Origin: Candidatus Hydrogenedentota bacterium | GTDB lineage: Bacteria; Hydrogenedentota; Hydrogenedentia; Hydrogenedentales; SLHB01 | NCBI GenBank assembly: GCA_016934125.1 | Contig: JAFGTL010000407.1 | Location: forward strand, 1-7,716 | Direction: 5' to 3' | Length of the DNA: 7,716 nucleotides | Shown: in pieces, positions 1 through 7,640 of the stretch | Numbering within the stretch: the stretch's first letter is position 1 | Layout: the number at the start of each line of letters is the position of its first letter | Notes under the pieces: model-generated | The model's database searches: none | Seen by the model: the letters and a program-made list of their open reading frames with translations, nothing else | Told to the model about the DNA's origin: nothing | Program-made: the position numbers and the translations under genes

Positions 1-1
1 G

Positions 2-2704
2 GAACTCGTGTGCGTGGCGTTCAAGTGTTCCACGCTCGAGATCTACAACCTCTTCGATCCGCGTAGCTACAACTACCTCGTGAACATGGAGGTGCTCGAG
101 GCGGCCAGCAACAGCGTGCCGCCCGTGTACGGCACCACCTTTGTGGAATCCGCCTGGCCCTCGTACCACGCGCCCACCGCTACCATCTACGCCCCCGCCG
201 GCACGCGGCTCAAGATCACCGCAAGCGCCGGCCCTACCGAGAAGCGGCTTGCCCTGCTGAACGTGTCCGGAAAAGCGCCGGAAGGCCAGCGGTTCAATAC
301 CGGCGAAGGGTTCAACATCGACGAGACGCCCGCCATCCACAAGACGTACCTCCAGGGCGCCCGCGACATGTGGGGCCTCAACGAATCGCGCGTCTCCTTC
401 TTCGGCAGCCACGGCATCGAGAATGCCCGGGTCAGCCGGCTCCACAGGCTGGCCGGCGAAGCCCTGCACAACGCCGAGACCGCCCTCGAAAACCGGCACT
501 ACCAGGAATACATGGGCGAGGCCCGCCGGGCATTGAGCCTCGAATCCCGCGCCTATCCGGACGTCGTCGGCATGGCCAACGATACAGTGCGCGGCCTCCT
601 CTTCTACCTCGCCCTCCTGTTGCCGTTCGCCTTCACCATGGAGCGGCTGTTCCTGGCCGGACGCCGCATCGAAACCCGGATCGCGGGCGTCGCCGCCTTC
701 TTCGTGGGCATGTTCTTCGCCCTCCGCCTGACGCATCCGGCCTTCCAGATCGTGCTGAGTCCCATGGTCGTGCTCCTCGGCTTCGTCATCTCCGTGCTGT
801 CGGCCGTCGTGATCTCGATCGTCATGGGCAAGCTCGAAGTCCTCGTGTCCAAGCGCAAAACTGAAGAACAGGGCGAGCACGAATCCGGCGTGCAGGCCGT
901 CAGCGGCTTCGCCCTCGCCCTCGAAATGGGCATCGCCAACATGCGCCGCCGGAAGGCGCGCACCATCCTCACAAGCATCACCCTGATCGTCCTCACCTTC
1001 TCGGTGCTCTCCTTCGCCTCGGTGACCGCCCAGATCCGCACCCAGCGCTACCGCTACGGCGAAGGCGCCACGCCCTACCGCGGCGTGTTGCTCCGGACCA
1101 AGAACTGGGCGCCCTTCCCCTTCGAAACCTACGCCTCGCTCCGCAACGAACTCGACGACACCTGCGTCATCGCCCCGCGCCGGTGGTACTACGGCCACCT
1201 CACGCTCAACCAGTCGTCCATCGACATCCAGCTCGGCGATCGCATCCGCGTAGTCCGCGCGGCCATTGGACTTACGGCCCAGGAGCCCCGGTTCCTCGAC
1301 GTGAAGCCCAGCCTCCTTGGCACGAGTCGCTGGCTGTCCGAGGAGGTCCCCGGCGAGGAGCCCGCCGAAGAGATCCTCGTGCCCGTCAGCCTGGCCGCCG
1401 AGTTGTTGGGCGAGGAAACCGGGCAAGGGCAAGACGGCCTGTCGGAGGCCGACAAGCTCCGCATCACGGAGGCGTTGCTGGGCCGGCGGGTTCGTCTGCT
1501 GGGCCGCGAACTGGAAGTGGTCGGCGTGTTCGACTGGGAGCGGATGAACGAACTCGTCGACATCGACGGCGAGAGTCTTACCCCGTTCGATCCCGTCGAG
1601 ATGGAGAAGAAGTACCAGGAAGAAGGCGTGCCGGATCCCGAGGAAATCCAGCGCTACATTCACCATTCCTTCAAGGATGTCGTGATTACGACAGAACGGA
1701 TGCTGGGCAACCTCGGCGGCGAGGTGCGTTCCCTGGCCATCATGCCGTTCAAACCCGACGATCTCGAGCCCCTGGCCCAGAGCCTTGTCCGCCGCATGGA
1801 TCACATCCTCTTCGTCAACCTCGATGGCGAGCCCACGTTGATGAGCAGCCGGAACGCCACCCGCATCTCCGAATTGTGGAACCTCCTGATCCTCATGGCC
1901 ATCGCCGGGCTCATCGTCTTCAACACCATGCTCGGCTCCGTCTTCGAGCGCACGGGCGAGATCGGCACCTACACCGCCCTCGGCATCGCACCGTCCCACA
2001 TCGGGCGCCTGTTCCTCGTCGAGGCCGCCGTCTTCGCCATCATCGGCGTCATGGCCGGCTACGTGCTCGGCCAGTCCGTCTCCTGGGTGGTGCACGCCCT
2101 CGACGTGCCCCTGCTCGCCGCACTCGACCTCAACTACAGCTCGCTGGCCGGCGTCGGCTCCTGCGTGCTCGTCATGCTCATGACCCTCGCATCCGCCTAC
2201 TACCCCTCGCGCAAGGCCACCGAGATCGGCGTACCCGACATCGAGCGGCGCTGGAAGCTGCCCGCTACCAAAGAGGCGGCCATCACGCTCGAAATGCCCT
2301 TCACCGTGTCGCCCGTCGAGGCCCAGGGGCTCGTCGCCTTCCTCAAGGAGTACCTCGATTCCCACGTCGATGTGTCCGTAGGCAGCTTCTACGTCGAGAA
2401 CATCCGCGCCGGCGCCGCCGTCGCCGGTGACAGCGGCACCGGCATCACCGGCCAGTTCTGGCTCACCCCATTCGACCTCGGCGTCAGCCAGCACACCACG
2501 TTCCTCCTGCGCATGCTCGAAGGCATGGACGTGTGCGGCATCCAAGTCCGCATCGAACGGCTCAGTGGCGACGCCGGCTCCTGGCGCCGGGCGAACGGCC
2601 ACTTCATGACCGATATGCGCAGCCAGTTCCTGATCTGGCGCAACCTTTCACCGGAGGCGCGCGGCGAATACGTCGAACGCGGCAGGGAATACGCGCTCGC
2701 ATGA
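2..2704 (+). CDS. Large FtsX/MacB-like ABC transporter permease, 5' end outside window
   Basis: The frame is open from the window edge, so the GTG at 8 is probably internal and the gene is 5'-truncated. Residues are counted from that GTG. Residues 1-195 are a polar, probably exported region ending in a helical stretch. Three hydrophobic segments follow (about 197-213, 226-242, 247-275), with ERLF and HPAF motifs. The FtsX part begins with a basic cytoplasmic segment (GIANMRRRKAR, about 308-318) and a membrane helix at 319-340. A soluble domain of about 280 residues comes next, placed like the MacB periplasmic domain. Three closing helices (about 625-645, 671-693, 713-733) are followed by the typical YYPSRKATEI end. 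Such permeases use a partner ATPase to move or extract lipids, lipoproteins or peptides at the envelope; none is visible here. An extra soluble domain of about 140 residues (758-898) follows the last helix, which is unusual. The FtsX assignment is firm; the substrate is unknown. Confidence 0.86.
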   Translation, partial: ELVCVAFKCSTLEIYNLFDPRSYNYLVNMEVLEAASNSVPPVYGTTFVESAWPSYHAPTATIYAPAGTRLKITASAGPTEKRLALLNVSGKAPEGQRFNTGEGFNIDETPAIHKTYLQGARDMWGLNESRVSFFGSHGIENARVSRLHRLAGEALHNAETALENRHYQEYMGEARRALSLESRAYPDVVGMANDTVRGLLFYLALLLPFAFTMERLFLAGRRIETRIAGVAAFFVGMFFALRLTHPAFQIVLSPMVVLLGFVISVLSAVVISIVMGKLEVLVSKRKTEEQGEHESGVQAVSGFALALEMGIANMRRRKARTILTSITLIVLTFSVLSFASVTAQIRTQRYRYGEGATPYRGVLLRTKNWAPFPFETYASLRNELDDTCVIAPRRWYYGHLTLNQSSIDIQLGDRIRVVRAAIGLTAQEPRFLDVKPSLLGTSRWLSEEVPGEEPAEEILVPVSLAAELLGEETGQGQDGLSEADKLRITEALLGRRVRLLGRELEVVGVFDWERMNELVDIDGESLTPFDPVEMEKKYQEEGVPDPEEIQRYIHHSFKDVVITTERMLGNLGGEVRSLAIMPFKPDDLEPLAQSLVRRMDHILFVNLDGEPTLMSSRNATRISELWNLLILMAIAGLIVFNTMLGSVFERTGEIGTYTALGIAPSHIGRLFLVEAAVFAIIGVMAGYVLGQSVSWVVHALDVPLLAALDLNYSSLAGVGSCVLVMLMTLASAYYPSRKATEIGVPDIERRWKLPATKEAAITLEMPFTVSPVEAQGLVAFLKEYLDSHVDVSVGSFYVENIRAGAAVAGDSGTGITGQFWLTPFDLGVSQHTTFLLRMLEGMDVCGIQVRIERLSGDAGSWRRANGHFMTDMRSQFLIWRNLSPEARGEYVERGREYALA
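2684..2689 (+). promoter_or_regulatory. Weak ribosome binding site for the OPT-like gene
   Basis: AGGGAA lies 11 bases before the ATG at 2701, inside the end of the permease gene. The match and spacing are only moderate. Translation of the downstream gene may therefore depend mainly on coupling through the ATGA overlap. Confidence 0.35.
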
Positions 2705-4656
2705 ATGATGTCGAACTGAGAGACGACCAACTGCAGTACGAAGACGGCTTCACCATCCGCTCCATGATCGGCGCCGTCTTCGTGGCGTTCGTCATGATGC
2801 CCGGCACCATCTACCTCGGCCTCATCGCCGGCGCCGGCCTCGGGCCCGCCGCCCAATGGGTGACCATCATCCTGTTCACCGAAGTCGCCCGCCGCTCCAT
2901 GACCACCCTGAAACGCCAGGAGGTCTACATCCTCTACTACATGGCCGCGGCCTTGGCCGCCACCGGCGGCCCCTTCGGCGCCATGATCTTCAACCAGTAC
3001 TACTGCCAGAGCCAGCAGGCCGTCGGCTTCCTGTCGGCCGAGCACGTCTCCATCGCCGATCAGATCCCGCACTGGATCGTGCCCAGCAGGCATTCCGCCG
3101 CCATCGTCGGCCGGAACCTGTTCCATGCCGACTGGCATATCCCCATCCTGCTCACCACCTTCCTGTGGATCATGGGCCGGATCAGCGGCCTCACCGTGGG
3201 CTACGGGCTGTTCCGGATCACCGCCGACGTCGAGAAGCTCCAGTTCCCCCTCGCCCCGATCGCCGCAAGCGGCGCCACCGCCCTCGCCGAGACCACCTCC
3301 AAGAAAGAGACCTGGCGCTGGAACGTCTTCAGCGTCGGCGCGGCCATCGGCCTCGCCTTCGGCGCCGTCTACATCGGCATACCGGGCTTCACCGGCGTTC
3401 TGTTCTCAAAACCACTCCAAGTGATCCCGATTCCATTCGTCGATCTCACCCAGACCACCGAACACGTCATGCCCGCCGCACTGGCCGGCATCAGCATCGA
3501 CCTCGGCGCGTTCATCACCGGCATGGTGCTCCCCTTCCCCATGGTCGCCGGCAACTTCCTCGCCTCCGTCACCACCGGCCTCATCGCCAACCCCATCATG
3601 CAGCATTTCGGGCTTCTGCCCACCTGGAAACCCGGCTATTCCCTCATTCCCACCAAACTCGCCGTCGATTTCGACTTCTGGATGAGCGTCGGCATCGGCG
3701 CCTCGCTGTGCGTGGCCCTCATCGGTATCTTCAACGTCATCAGGAGCTTCATGAAGAAACGGAGCGATTCCGAGCGCAGCCTGCTCGAAGCGCCCCCCGG
3801 CCGCGGCGACATCCCCATCTATTGGTGCCTCGTCGTTTACATCGCCGCCTGCACCATCCTGATCTGCCTGTGCAAGCTCCTCCTCAAACAGGATGACTTC
3901 CCCTGGTTCATGATCATCGCCTATGCCGTGTTCGTGACCCCCCTGATCTCGTACGTGTCCGCCCGCATGATCGGCCTCACCGGCGCACCCGTGGCCTTCC
4001 CCTTCCTGCGCGAAGGCAGCATCATCCTCTCCGGCTACAAGGGCGTCGATATCTGGTATGCCCCCCTGCCGCTCATGGACTACGGCCTTCACACGGTGCA
4101 GATGTTCCGCGAACTCACCTTGACGCGCACCAAATTCATCAGTCTCGTCAAGATGGAACTCTTCATGCTCCCCCTGGCCCTCGTCTGCGGCCTCGTGTTC
4201 TGGGCGTTCTTCTGGCATATCGAGGCCATCCCGTCCGCTACGTATCCGTTTACCGCCAAGATGTGGCCCCTCACCGCCACCTACACCGCCCTGTTCCAGA
4301 CCGCCACGGCAGGCTCAGGCCAGAACTTCCTCGCCCAGGCCATCAAGTTCCCCCTCGTACTGGGCGGTGTCGGCCTCGGATTCGTCCTGCTCACCATCAC
4401 CTCGCTCCTGAAGCTCCCTAACCTGTTCTTCTACGGCATGATCGGCGGCATCGGCCACATGCCCAACGTGTCGATCCCCATGTTCCTCGGCGCCCTCATC
4501 GGCCGGCGCTACTTCGCCAAGAAGTACGGCAAGGAGAACTGGAGCCGCTATACCCCCGTGCTCGCCGCCGGCTATGCCTGCGGCGTCGGCCTCATCGGCA
4601 TGCTCTCCGTGGCCTTCGCCATGATCGCCAAAACCATCTCCTCCCTGCCGTTCTGA
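2701..4656 (+). CDS. OPT-superfamily-like polytopic membrane transporter (DUF6785/DUF6784 type)
   Basis: This is a 651-residue integral membrane protein with roughly 13-15 hydrophobic segments. The N-terminus (about residues 15-60: FTIRSMIGAVF, then YLGLIAGAGLG) resembles the first helices of oligopeptide/metal-chelate transporters. The C-terminus also fits that superfamily: GMIGGIGHMPNVSIPMFLGALIGRR, then a last helix GYACGVGLIGMLSV. A charged loop at about 350-370 (KKRSDSER) splits the protein into two halves. From memory, proteins of this kind in planctomycete-like bacteria are labelled DUF6785 with a C-terminal DUF6784 domain; I could not check this. It probably sits in the inner membrane and moves a small organic solute, perhaps a peptide or chelate, but the substrate is unknown. 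I chose the ATG at 2701, which overlaps the permease stop as ATGA. An in-frame GTG at 2533 would add 56 Arg/Pro-rich residues that are only a shadow of the permease gene. The overlap implies shared transcription and translational coupling. Confidence 0.82.
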   Translation: MNDVELRDDQLQYEDGFTIRSMIGAVFVAFVMMPGTIYLGLIAGAGLGPAAQWVTIILFTEVARRSMTTLKRQEVYILYYMAAALAATGGPFGAMIFNQYYCQSQQAVGFLSAEHVSIADQIPHWIVPSRHSAAIVGRNLFHADWHIPILLTTFLWIMGRISGLTVGYGLFRITADVEKLQFPLAPIAASGATALAETTSKKETWRWNVFSVGAAIGLAFGAVYIGIPGFTGVLFSKPLQVIPIPFVDLTQTTEHVMPAALAGISIDLGAFITGMVLPFPMVAGNFLASVTTGLIANPIMQHFGLLPTWKPGYSLIPTKLAVDFDFWMSVGIGASLCVALIGIFNVIRSFMKKRSDSERSLLEAPPGRGDIPIYWCLVVYIAACTILICLCKLLLKQDDFPWFMIIAYAVFVTPLISYVSARMIGLTGAPVAFPFLREGSIILSGYKGVDIWYAPLPLMDYGLHTVQMFRELTLTRTKFISLVKMELFMLPLALVCGLVFWAFFWHIEAIPSATYPFTAKMWPLTATYTALFQTATAGSGQNFLAQAIKFPLVLGGVGLGFVLLTITSLLKLPNLFFYGMIGGIGHMPNVSIPMFLGALIGRRYFAKKYGKENWSRYTPVLAAGYACGVGLIGMLSVAFAMIAKTISSLPF

Positions 4657-4727
4657 TCCCGGCCCCCGCCCGGCGAAACCCCGGGACTTGTGTCAAGCGA
4701 CGTCCGCGGCGCGACGACGTGTCCCGG
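4657..4727 (+). repeat. Competing inverted repeats after the OPT-like gene, possible weak terminator
   Basis: TCCCGG at 4657-4662 directly follows the stop codon and can pair with CCGGGA at 4681-4686. The same right arm, extended to CCGGGAC (4681-4687), can pair with GTCCCGG at 4721-4727, so the two stems are mutually exclusive. A nested 5-bp stem ACGTC/GACGT (4700-4704, 4716-4720) lies inside the larger loop. No run of T follows either structure (only ATTT after 4727), so a classical intrinsic terminator is not supported. It may stabilise the 3' end of the mRNA or be chance in GC-rich DNA. Confidence 0.35.
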
Positions 4728-4742
4728 ATTTCGCACCCGATG

Positions 4743-4772
4743 GTGTCGCGCCCCACTCAAACCATGTATACT
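4743..4772 (+). promoter_or_regulatory. Putative sigma-70-type promoter for the Tat-exported protein
   Basis: TATACT at 4767-4772 matches five of six bases of the TATAAT consensus and stands out in very GC-rich DNA. The best -35 at a plausible distance is weak: GTGTCG at 4743-4748, three of six matches, 18-bp spacer. Transcription would start near 4779, giving a leader of about 40 bases. Its position supports the gene at 4820 being its own transcription unit. Confidence 0.45.
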
Positions 4773-4785
4773 TCGGGCCTTGAGC

Positions 4786-4800
4786 GCAGCATTCCGCTGC
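4786..4800 (+). other. Small leader hairpin before the ribosome binding site
   Basis: GCAGC (4786-4790) and GCTGC (4796-4800) form a 5-bp stem around the loop ATTCC. It would lie in the short 5' leader, six bases before the Shine-Dalgarno sequence. It is short enough to be chance. Confidence 0.3.
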
Positions 4801-4806
4801 CGGCAC

Positions 4807-4812
4807 GAAGGA
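4807..4812 (+). promoter_or_regulatory. Strong ribosome binding site for the Tat-exported protein
   Basis: GAAGGA lies seven bases before the ATG at 4820, close to ideal spacing. It fixes the start of the downstream gene ahead of the next in-frame ATGs (codons 15 and 33). Those later starts would also destroy the signal peptide. Confidence 0.75.
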
Positions 4813-4819
4813 CATACCA

Positions 4820-4924
4820 ATGAACGGTTCTATTACCCGGCGGGGCTTCCTGGGCGGCACCATGGGGGCCGGCCTCGGGCTCGCAGCCGGCCTGCACAGG
4901 GGATTGGGCACGGCCATGGACGCA
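4820..4924 (+). other. Twin-arginine (Tat) signal peptide coding region
   Basis: This covers residues 1-35 of the 878-residue protein. T6-R7-R8-G9-F10-L11-G12 fits the S/T-R-R-x-F-L-K pattern except for G in place of the final K. A weakly hydrophobic Gly/Ala/Leu core follows, typical of Tat rather than Sec signals. GTA (30-32) or the A at 35 could be the cleavage site. It implies export of a folded, possibly cofactor-bearing protein. Confidence 0.8.
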
Positions 4925-7456
4925 ACAGACAGCAGGCTTCTGCACCGCATTGACTGCACACAGGACTACCCGGCGGACCAGTACTTCGACCACGGCGCCG
5001 TCACCGTCACCGAGTCCGCCGCGGGCCGCTACCGCGAGGCCGAGGCCCAGCCGCTGTCCCGGTTCGGCTACCGGTTCGCCATCGAACACACCGGCAAGCC
5101 CCACGTCGCCGTCATCCGCTATCCCGACGACAAACGCCGCTACATGTGCATCATGGACGGCACCACCTACGACCTCACCACCGGCGTGTTCACCGGCTGG
5201 GAGCAGCCCCTGTCCGGCTCCATGCTCGAACTGCATCAGATCTTCTGGCCGCGCTGGACCGACTGCAGCATCGTGTTCATGACCTGGGGCGAAGGCGAGC
5301 CCGCCGCCGCCGCGTCCATCGAGATCCGCGAACTCGACGCCCTGCCCGCCCTCGACGTCCCCGGCGATCCCGGCGACGGCTCACGGCGCGTGATCGGCAT
5401 CCAGTACGAGGATCCCTGCGGCTGCTGCGCGTCCGAGGGCGCCATGAACCGCCCGGAGTGGATCGACCACGTCGTCCAGTACGCCCGGCACAGCGGCCAG
5501 AACCTGCTTGCCTATCCCATGGCCTGGTATCACGGGCCCCAGTTCCCCTGCGCGTGCCAGCCCGCCGACGGGCTCGGCATGGCCGTCGCCCGCGATCGGC
5601 GCCAGTACGTCCGCTGGACGACGCAGCCCGAGGACTGGTATGCGGCCCTGCTCGAACGGTTCGGCCGCGAAGGGCTCGGCTTCCAGGGCGCGCTCACCCT
5701 GATGCGCCTCGGCACCCTTCTCGAGAACATGAACATCGATCTCGCCGCCATCCAGGCCGGCGCCGACACCTACAACAACATGCTCTGGAACAACCACGTC
5801 CAGGCCAGCACAAACGACTGGACAACGCTGTACAACGCGCGCAACTTCGACACCATCGCCGAGAAGACGAAACAGGGCCCCTCGGAACCCTTCGCGGCCC
5901 TGCCCGGGCTGGCCTATGGCGAACGGCCGGATGGCGCATGCCATACCGGCCCCATGTTCAACCCCCTCCATCCCACCGTCCAGGAGGCCATCCTCGCCTT
6001 CGTCACCGAGATCGGCCAGCGCTACGCGCGCTTCCCGGCCTTCAAGGGCATCTCCTTCAACATGTTCGCCTCCGCCATGCCCTGGTTCGGCTCCATCCAT
6101 GTCGGCTATGACGACTACACCACCCGGCTGTTCGAAGACGAAACCGGCATCGCCGTCCGCGTCGATCCCAAAGCGCCCGATCGGTTCTCCCGACGCTACG
6201 ATCTCCTCACCTACGTGTGCCGGCCCGCCTGGGTTGCCTGGCGGTGCCGCAAGATCCGCGAACTGTTCGGCCGCATCCACGACGCCCTCGCCGCCGCTCG
6301 CGAAGACCTCCGCGTCACCGCCACGCTCTGGGACGAGACCGTCGTGATCAACACCCTCGGCGCCGCGGCCGGCGGCATGTCGGGCGCGCACCAGCTCCAC
6401 GCCCGCCAGTCCATGCTCGACCTCTACCGCGAAGCCGGCATCGACCTCGACCTGTACGGCGACAAGCCCGGCCTCGAAGTCGATTTCGCCCTCGGCAACT
6501 CCCGCGACCGCGGCGGCCACGGTGCCCGCCCCATGGGCGGCGTCAACCTGCCCCCCGAAGATCTGTGCATGTATCGCGACTTCGACTACCTCGATCGAGA
6601 GGCCCTCGACGCCGTGGCCGCCCACGCCCGGCCCGGCGCCTTCGTGTTCAACTGCTGGGTCGAGGCCTGGGGCCGACACACCTGGTTCCAGCCCGAGCCC
6701 GGCGATCCCAACCTGGCCACCCTCTCGATCCTCGACGGCAAACCCGCCCACGGCATCCTGCGGGCCAACTCCGACTATCCCAAAGACGACTTCTGGTTCG
6801 ACTCGCAGCTCCGCATCACGCCCGCCTTCCCCGCCGCGCCCCATTTCCTCGAACCCTACGCCCACGCCCTCGCCCAACTCGATGCCTGCCGCATCACCCG
6901 CGGCGGACTCTTCCTCGACAAGGCCCATACCGGCGAACTCCGCCGCTTCGCCCGCCCGTTCCGCGCCCTACCCAACGAGAAGTTCGCCACCGTCGGCACC
7001 CAGACGGATCCAGTGGCCGTTCGCACCCTCGTCCGCGACGGCCGCCGCTACCTCTACGCCGTCAACCGCGAATACTACCCCGTGGCCGTCCAACTCGCCT
7101 TTGCGGCGCCCCCGGGCCGCGTCGAAGACCTCGCCGACGGCGCGGCCGTGGATGCCGGGCAGGCTTGGCGTGTCGAACTGGGGCCCTACGGGCTCCGCGC
7201 GTTTGCCCTGCCGGCCGATGCGGCCCCCACCGGCTGCACCGTGGCCGTCCCGGACGAGATTGTCCGCGCCCTCACCGAACAGGTGGACAGCGCCCTCCAG
7301 AGCATCGCCTCGGTGCGTTCCCGCGGGAAGTTCGTGCCCGGCATGGACGAAGCCGAGGCCGGCCTTCGCTCCGCCTTGGCGGACGGCCGATACGCCTGGC
7401 TCCGCCGCGCGCTGACCGGCTACATCGTCCGGAAATGCGCCCAGATGACCGCCTGA
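4820..7456 (+). CDS. Tat-exported putative glycoside-hydrolase-like TIM-barrel protein
   Basis: This 878-residue protein begins with a twin-arginine signal peptide. TRRGFLGG (residues 6-13) is followed by a Gly/Ala/Leu-rich core to about residue 25 and possible cleavage near 32-35. Residues 40-185 look like a beta-rich accessory domain (FWPRWTDC, then IEIRELDALPAL). The central region, about 190-700, resembles family 10-like glycosyl-hydrolase barrels: IGIQYEDPCG (193-201), NPLHPTVQEAI then FKGISFN (381-414), DDYTTRLFEDETG (431-443), LWDETVV (503-509) and NCWVEAWG. D431, D432, D505, E506 and E615 are candidate active-site carboxylates. About 733-797 look like the C-terminal beta-sandwich of such enzymes, and 810-878 form a helical tail. 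It would act outside the cytoplasm on an unknown glycan. Cysteines are numerous, including a C-G-C-C (200-203) and a C-A-C (244-246) cluster. It has its own promoter-like sequence and a strong ribosome binding site. The signal peptide is clear; the fold is likely; activity is unproven. Confidence 0.8.
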   Translation: MNGSITRRGFLGGTMGAGLGLAAGLHRGLGTAMDATDSRLLHRIDCTQDYPADQYFDHGAVTVTESAAGRYREAEAQPLSRFGYRFAIEHTGKPHVAVIRYPDDKRRYMCIMDGTTYDLTTGVFTGWEQPLSGSMLELHQIFWPRWTDCSIVFMTWGEGEPAAAASIEIRELDALPALDVPGDPGDGSRRVIGIQYEDPCGCCASEGAMNRPEWIDHVVQYARHSGQNLLAYPMAWYHGPQFPCACQPADGLGMAVARDRRQYVRWTTQPEDWYAALLERFGREGLGFQGALTLMRLGTLLENMNIDLAAIQAGADTYNNMLWNNHVQASTNDWTTLYNARNFDTIAEKTKQGPSEPFAALPGLAYGERPDGACHTGPMFNPLHPTVQEAILAFVTEIGQRYARFPAFKGISFNMFASAMPWFGSIHVGYDDYTTRLFEDETGIAVRVDPKAPDRFSRRYDLLTYVCRPAWVAWRCRKIRELFGRIHDALAAAREDLRVTATLWDETVVINTLGAAAGGMSGAHQLHARQSMLDLYREAGIDLDLYGDKPGLEVDFALGNSRDRGGHGARPMGGVNLPPEDLCMYRDFDYLDREALDAVAAHARPGAFVFNCWVEAWGRHTWFQPEPGDPNLATLSILDGKPAHGILRANSDYPKDDFWFDSQLRITPAFPAAPHFLEPYAHALAQLDACRITRGGLFLDKAHTGELRRFARPFRALPNEKFATVGTQTDPVAVRTLVRDGRRYLYAVNREYYPVAVQLAFAAPPGRVEDLADGAAVDAGQAWRVELGPYGLRAFALPADAAPTGCTVAVPDEIVRALTEQVDSALQSIASVRSRGKFVPGMDEAEAGLRSALADGRYAWLRRALTGYIVRKCAQMTA

Positions 7457-7579
7457 CGCAGTTGCCAGTCAGTCGCCGCAGCACTGTGCTTCAGGCGCAG
7501 CAGCTTGACACACATTGCCAGGCGTGACGCCATTGTCCCCGCTTGCGCCGCGCGCCGCGCACCAGAGTCGTCGCGCCGA

Positions 7580-7596
7580 AGAACGCGCAGCGTTCT
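7580..7596 (+). other. Strong short hairpin, possible transcript 3' end
   Basis: AGAACGC (7580-7586) and GCGTTCT (7590-7596) form a perfect 7-bp stem around the loop GCA. It sits 124 bases after the stop of the Tat-exported gene. The following bases (CCGTAACTG) are not T-rich, so it is not a standard terminator. It could mark an mRNA end or an RNA-level structure. Confidence 0.4.
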
Positions 7597-7623
7597 CCGT
7601 AACTGCTGGAAGGTCAACGTATT

Positions 7624-7640
7624 GTGCGCTTGGCGCGCAC
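7624..7640 (+). other. Hairpin at the entry to the tandem repeat
   Basis: GTGCGC (7624-7629) and GCGCAC (7635-7640) form a 6-bp stem with the loop TTGGC. An alternative stem, GGCGC (7632-7636) with GCGCC (7641-7645), uses the same bases, so the two structures compete. The first stem is not preserved in the second repeat copy because the bases upstream of 7684 differ. The alternative stem is repeated at 7686-7699. Confidence 0.4.

Noticed and set aside
2533..2700. In-frame upstream extension of the OPT-like gene from a GTG at 2533
   Set aside because: The 56 extra residues are Arg/Pro-rich and lie fully inside the permease gene in another frame. The ATG at 2701 gives a normal N-terminus and a typical ATGA overlap.
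4690..4953. Small plus-strand open frame spanning the spacer and the start of the Tat-exported gene
   Set aside because: It covers the inverted repeats and promoter-like sequence and runs into the Tat gene out of frame, with no ribosome binding site or recognisable motif.
5381..6928. A 515-codon open frame on the minus strand opposite the Tat-exported gene
   Set aside because: The plus-strand gene has clear signal-peptide and family motifs and a strong ribosome binding site. The antisense product is a low-complexity run of Gly, Glu, Val and Ala, as expected from the shadow of a C/G-ending codon gene.
7505..7536. Promoter starting from a perfect TTGACA at 7505-7510
   Set aside because: There is no acceptable -10 at 16-18 bases. 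The best candidate, CATTGT at 7531-7536, matches three of six with a 20-base spacer, and no convincing gene follows.
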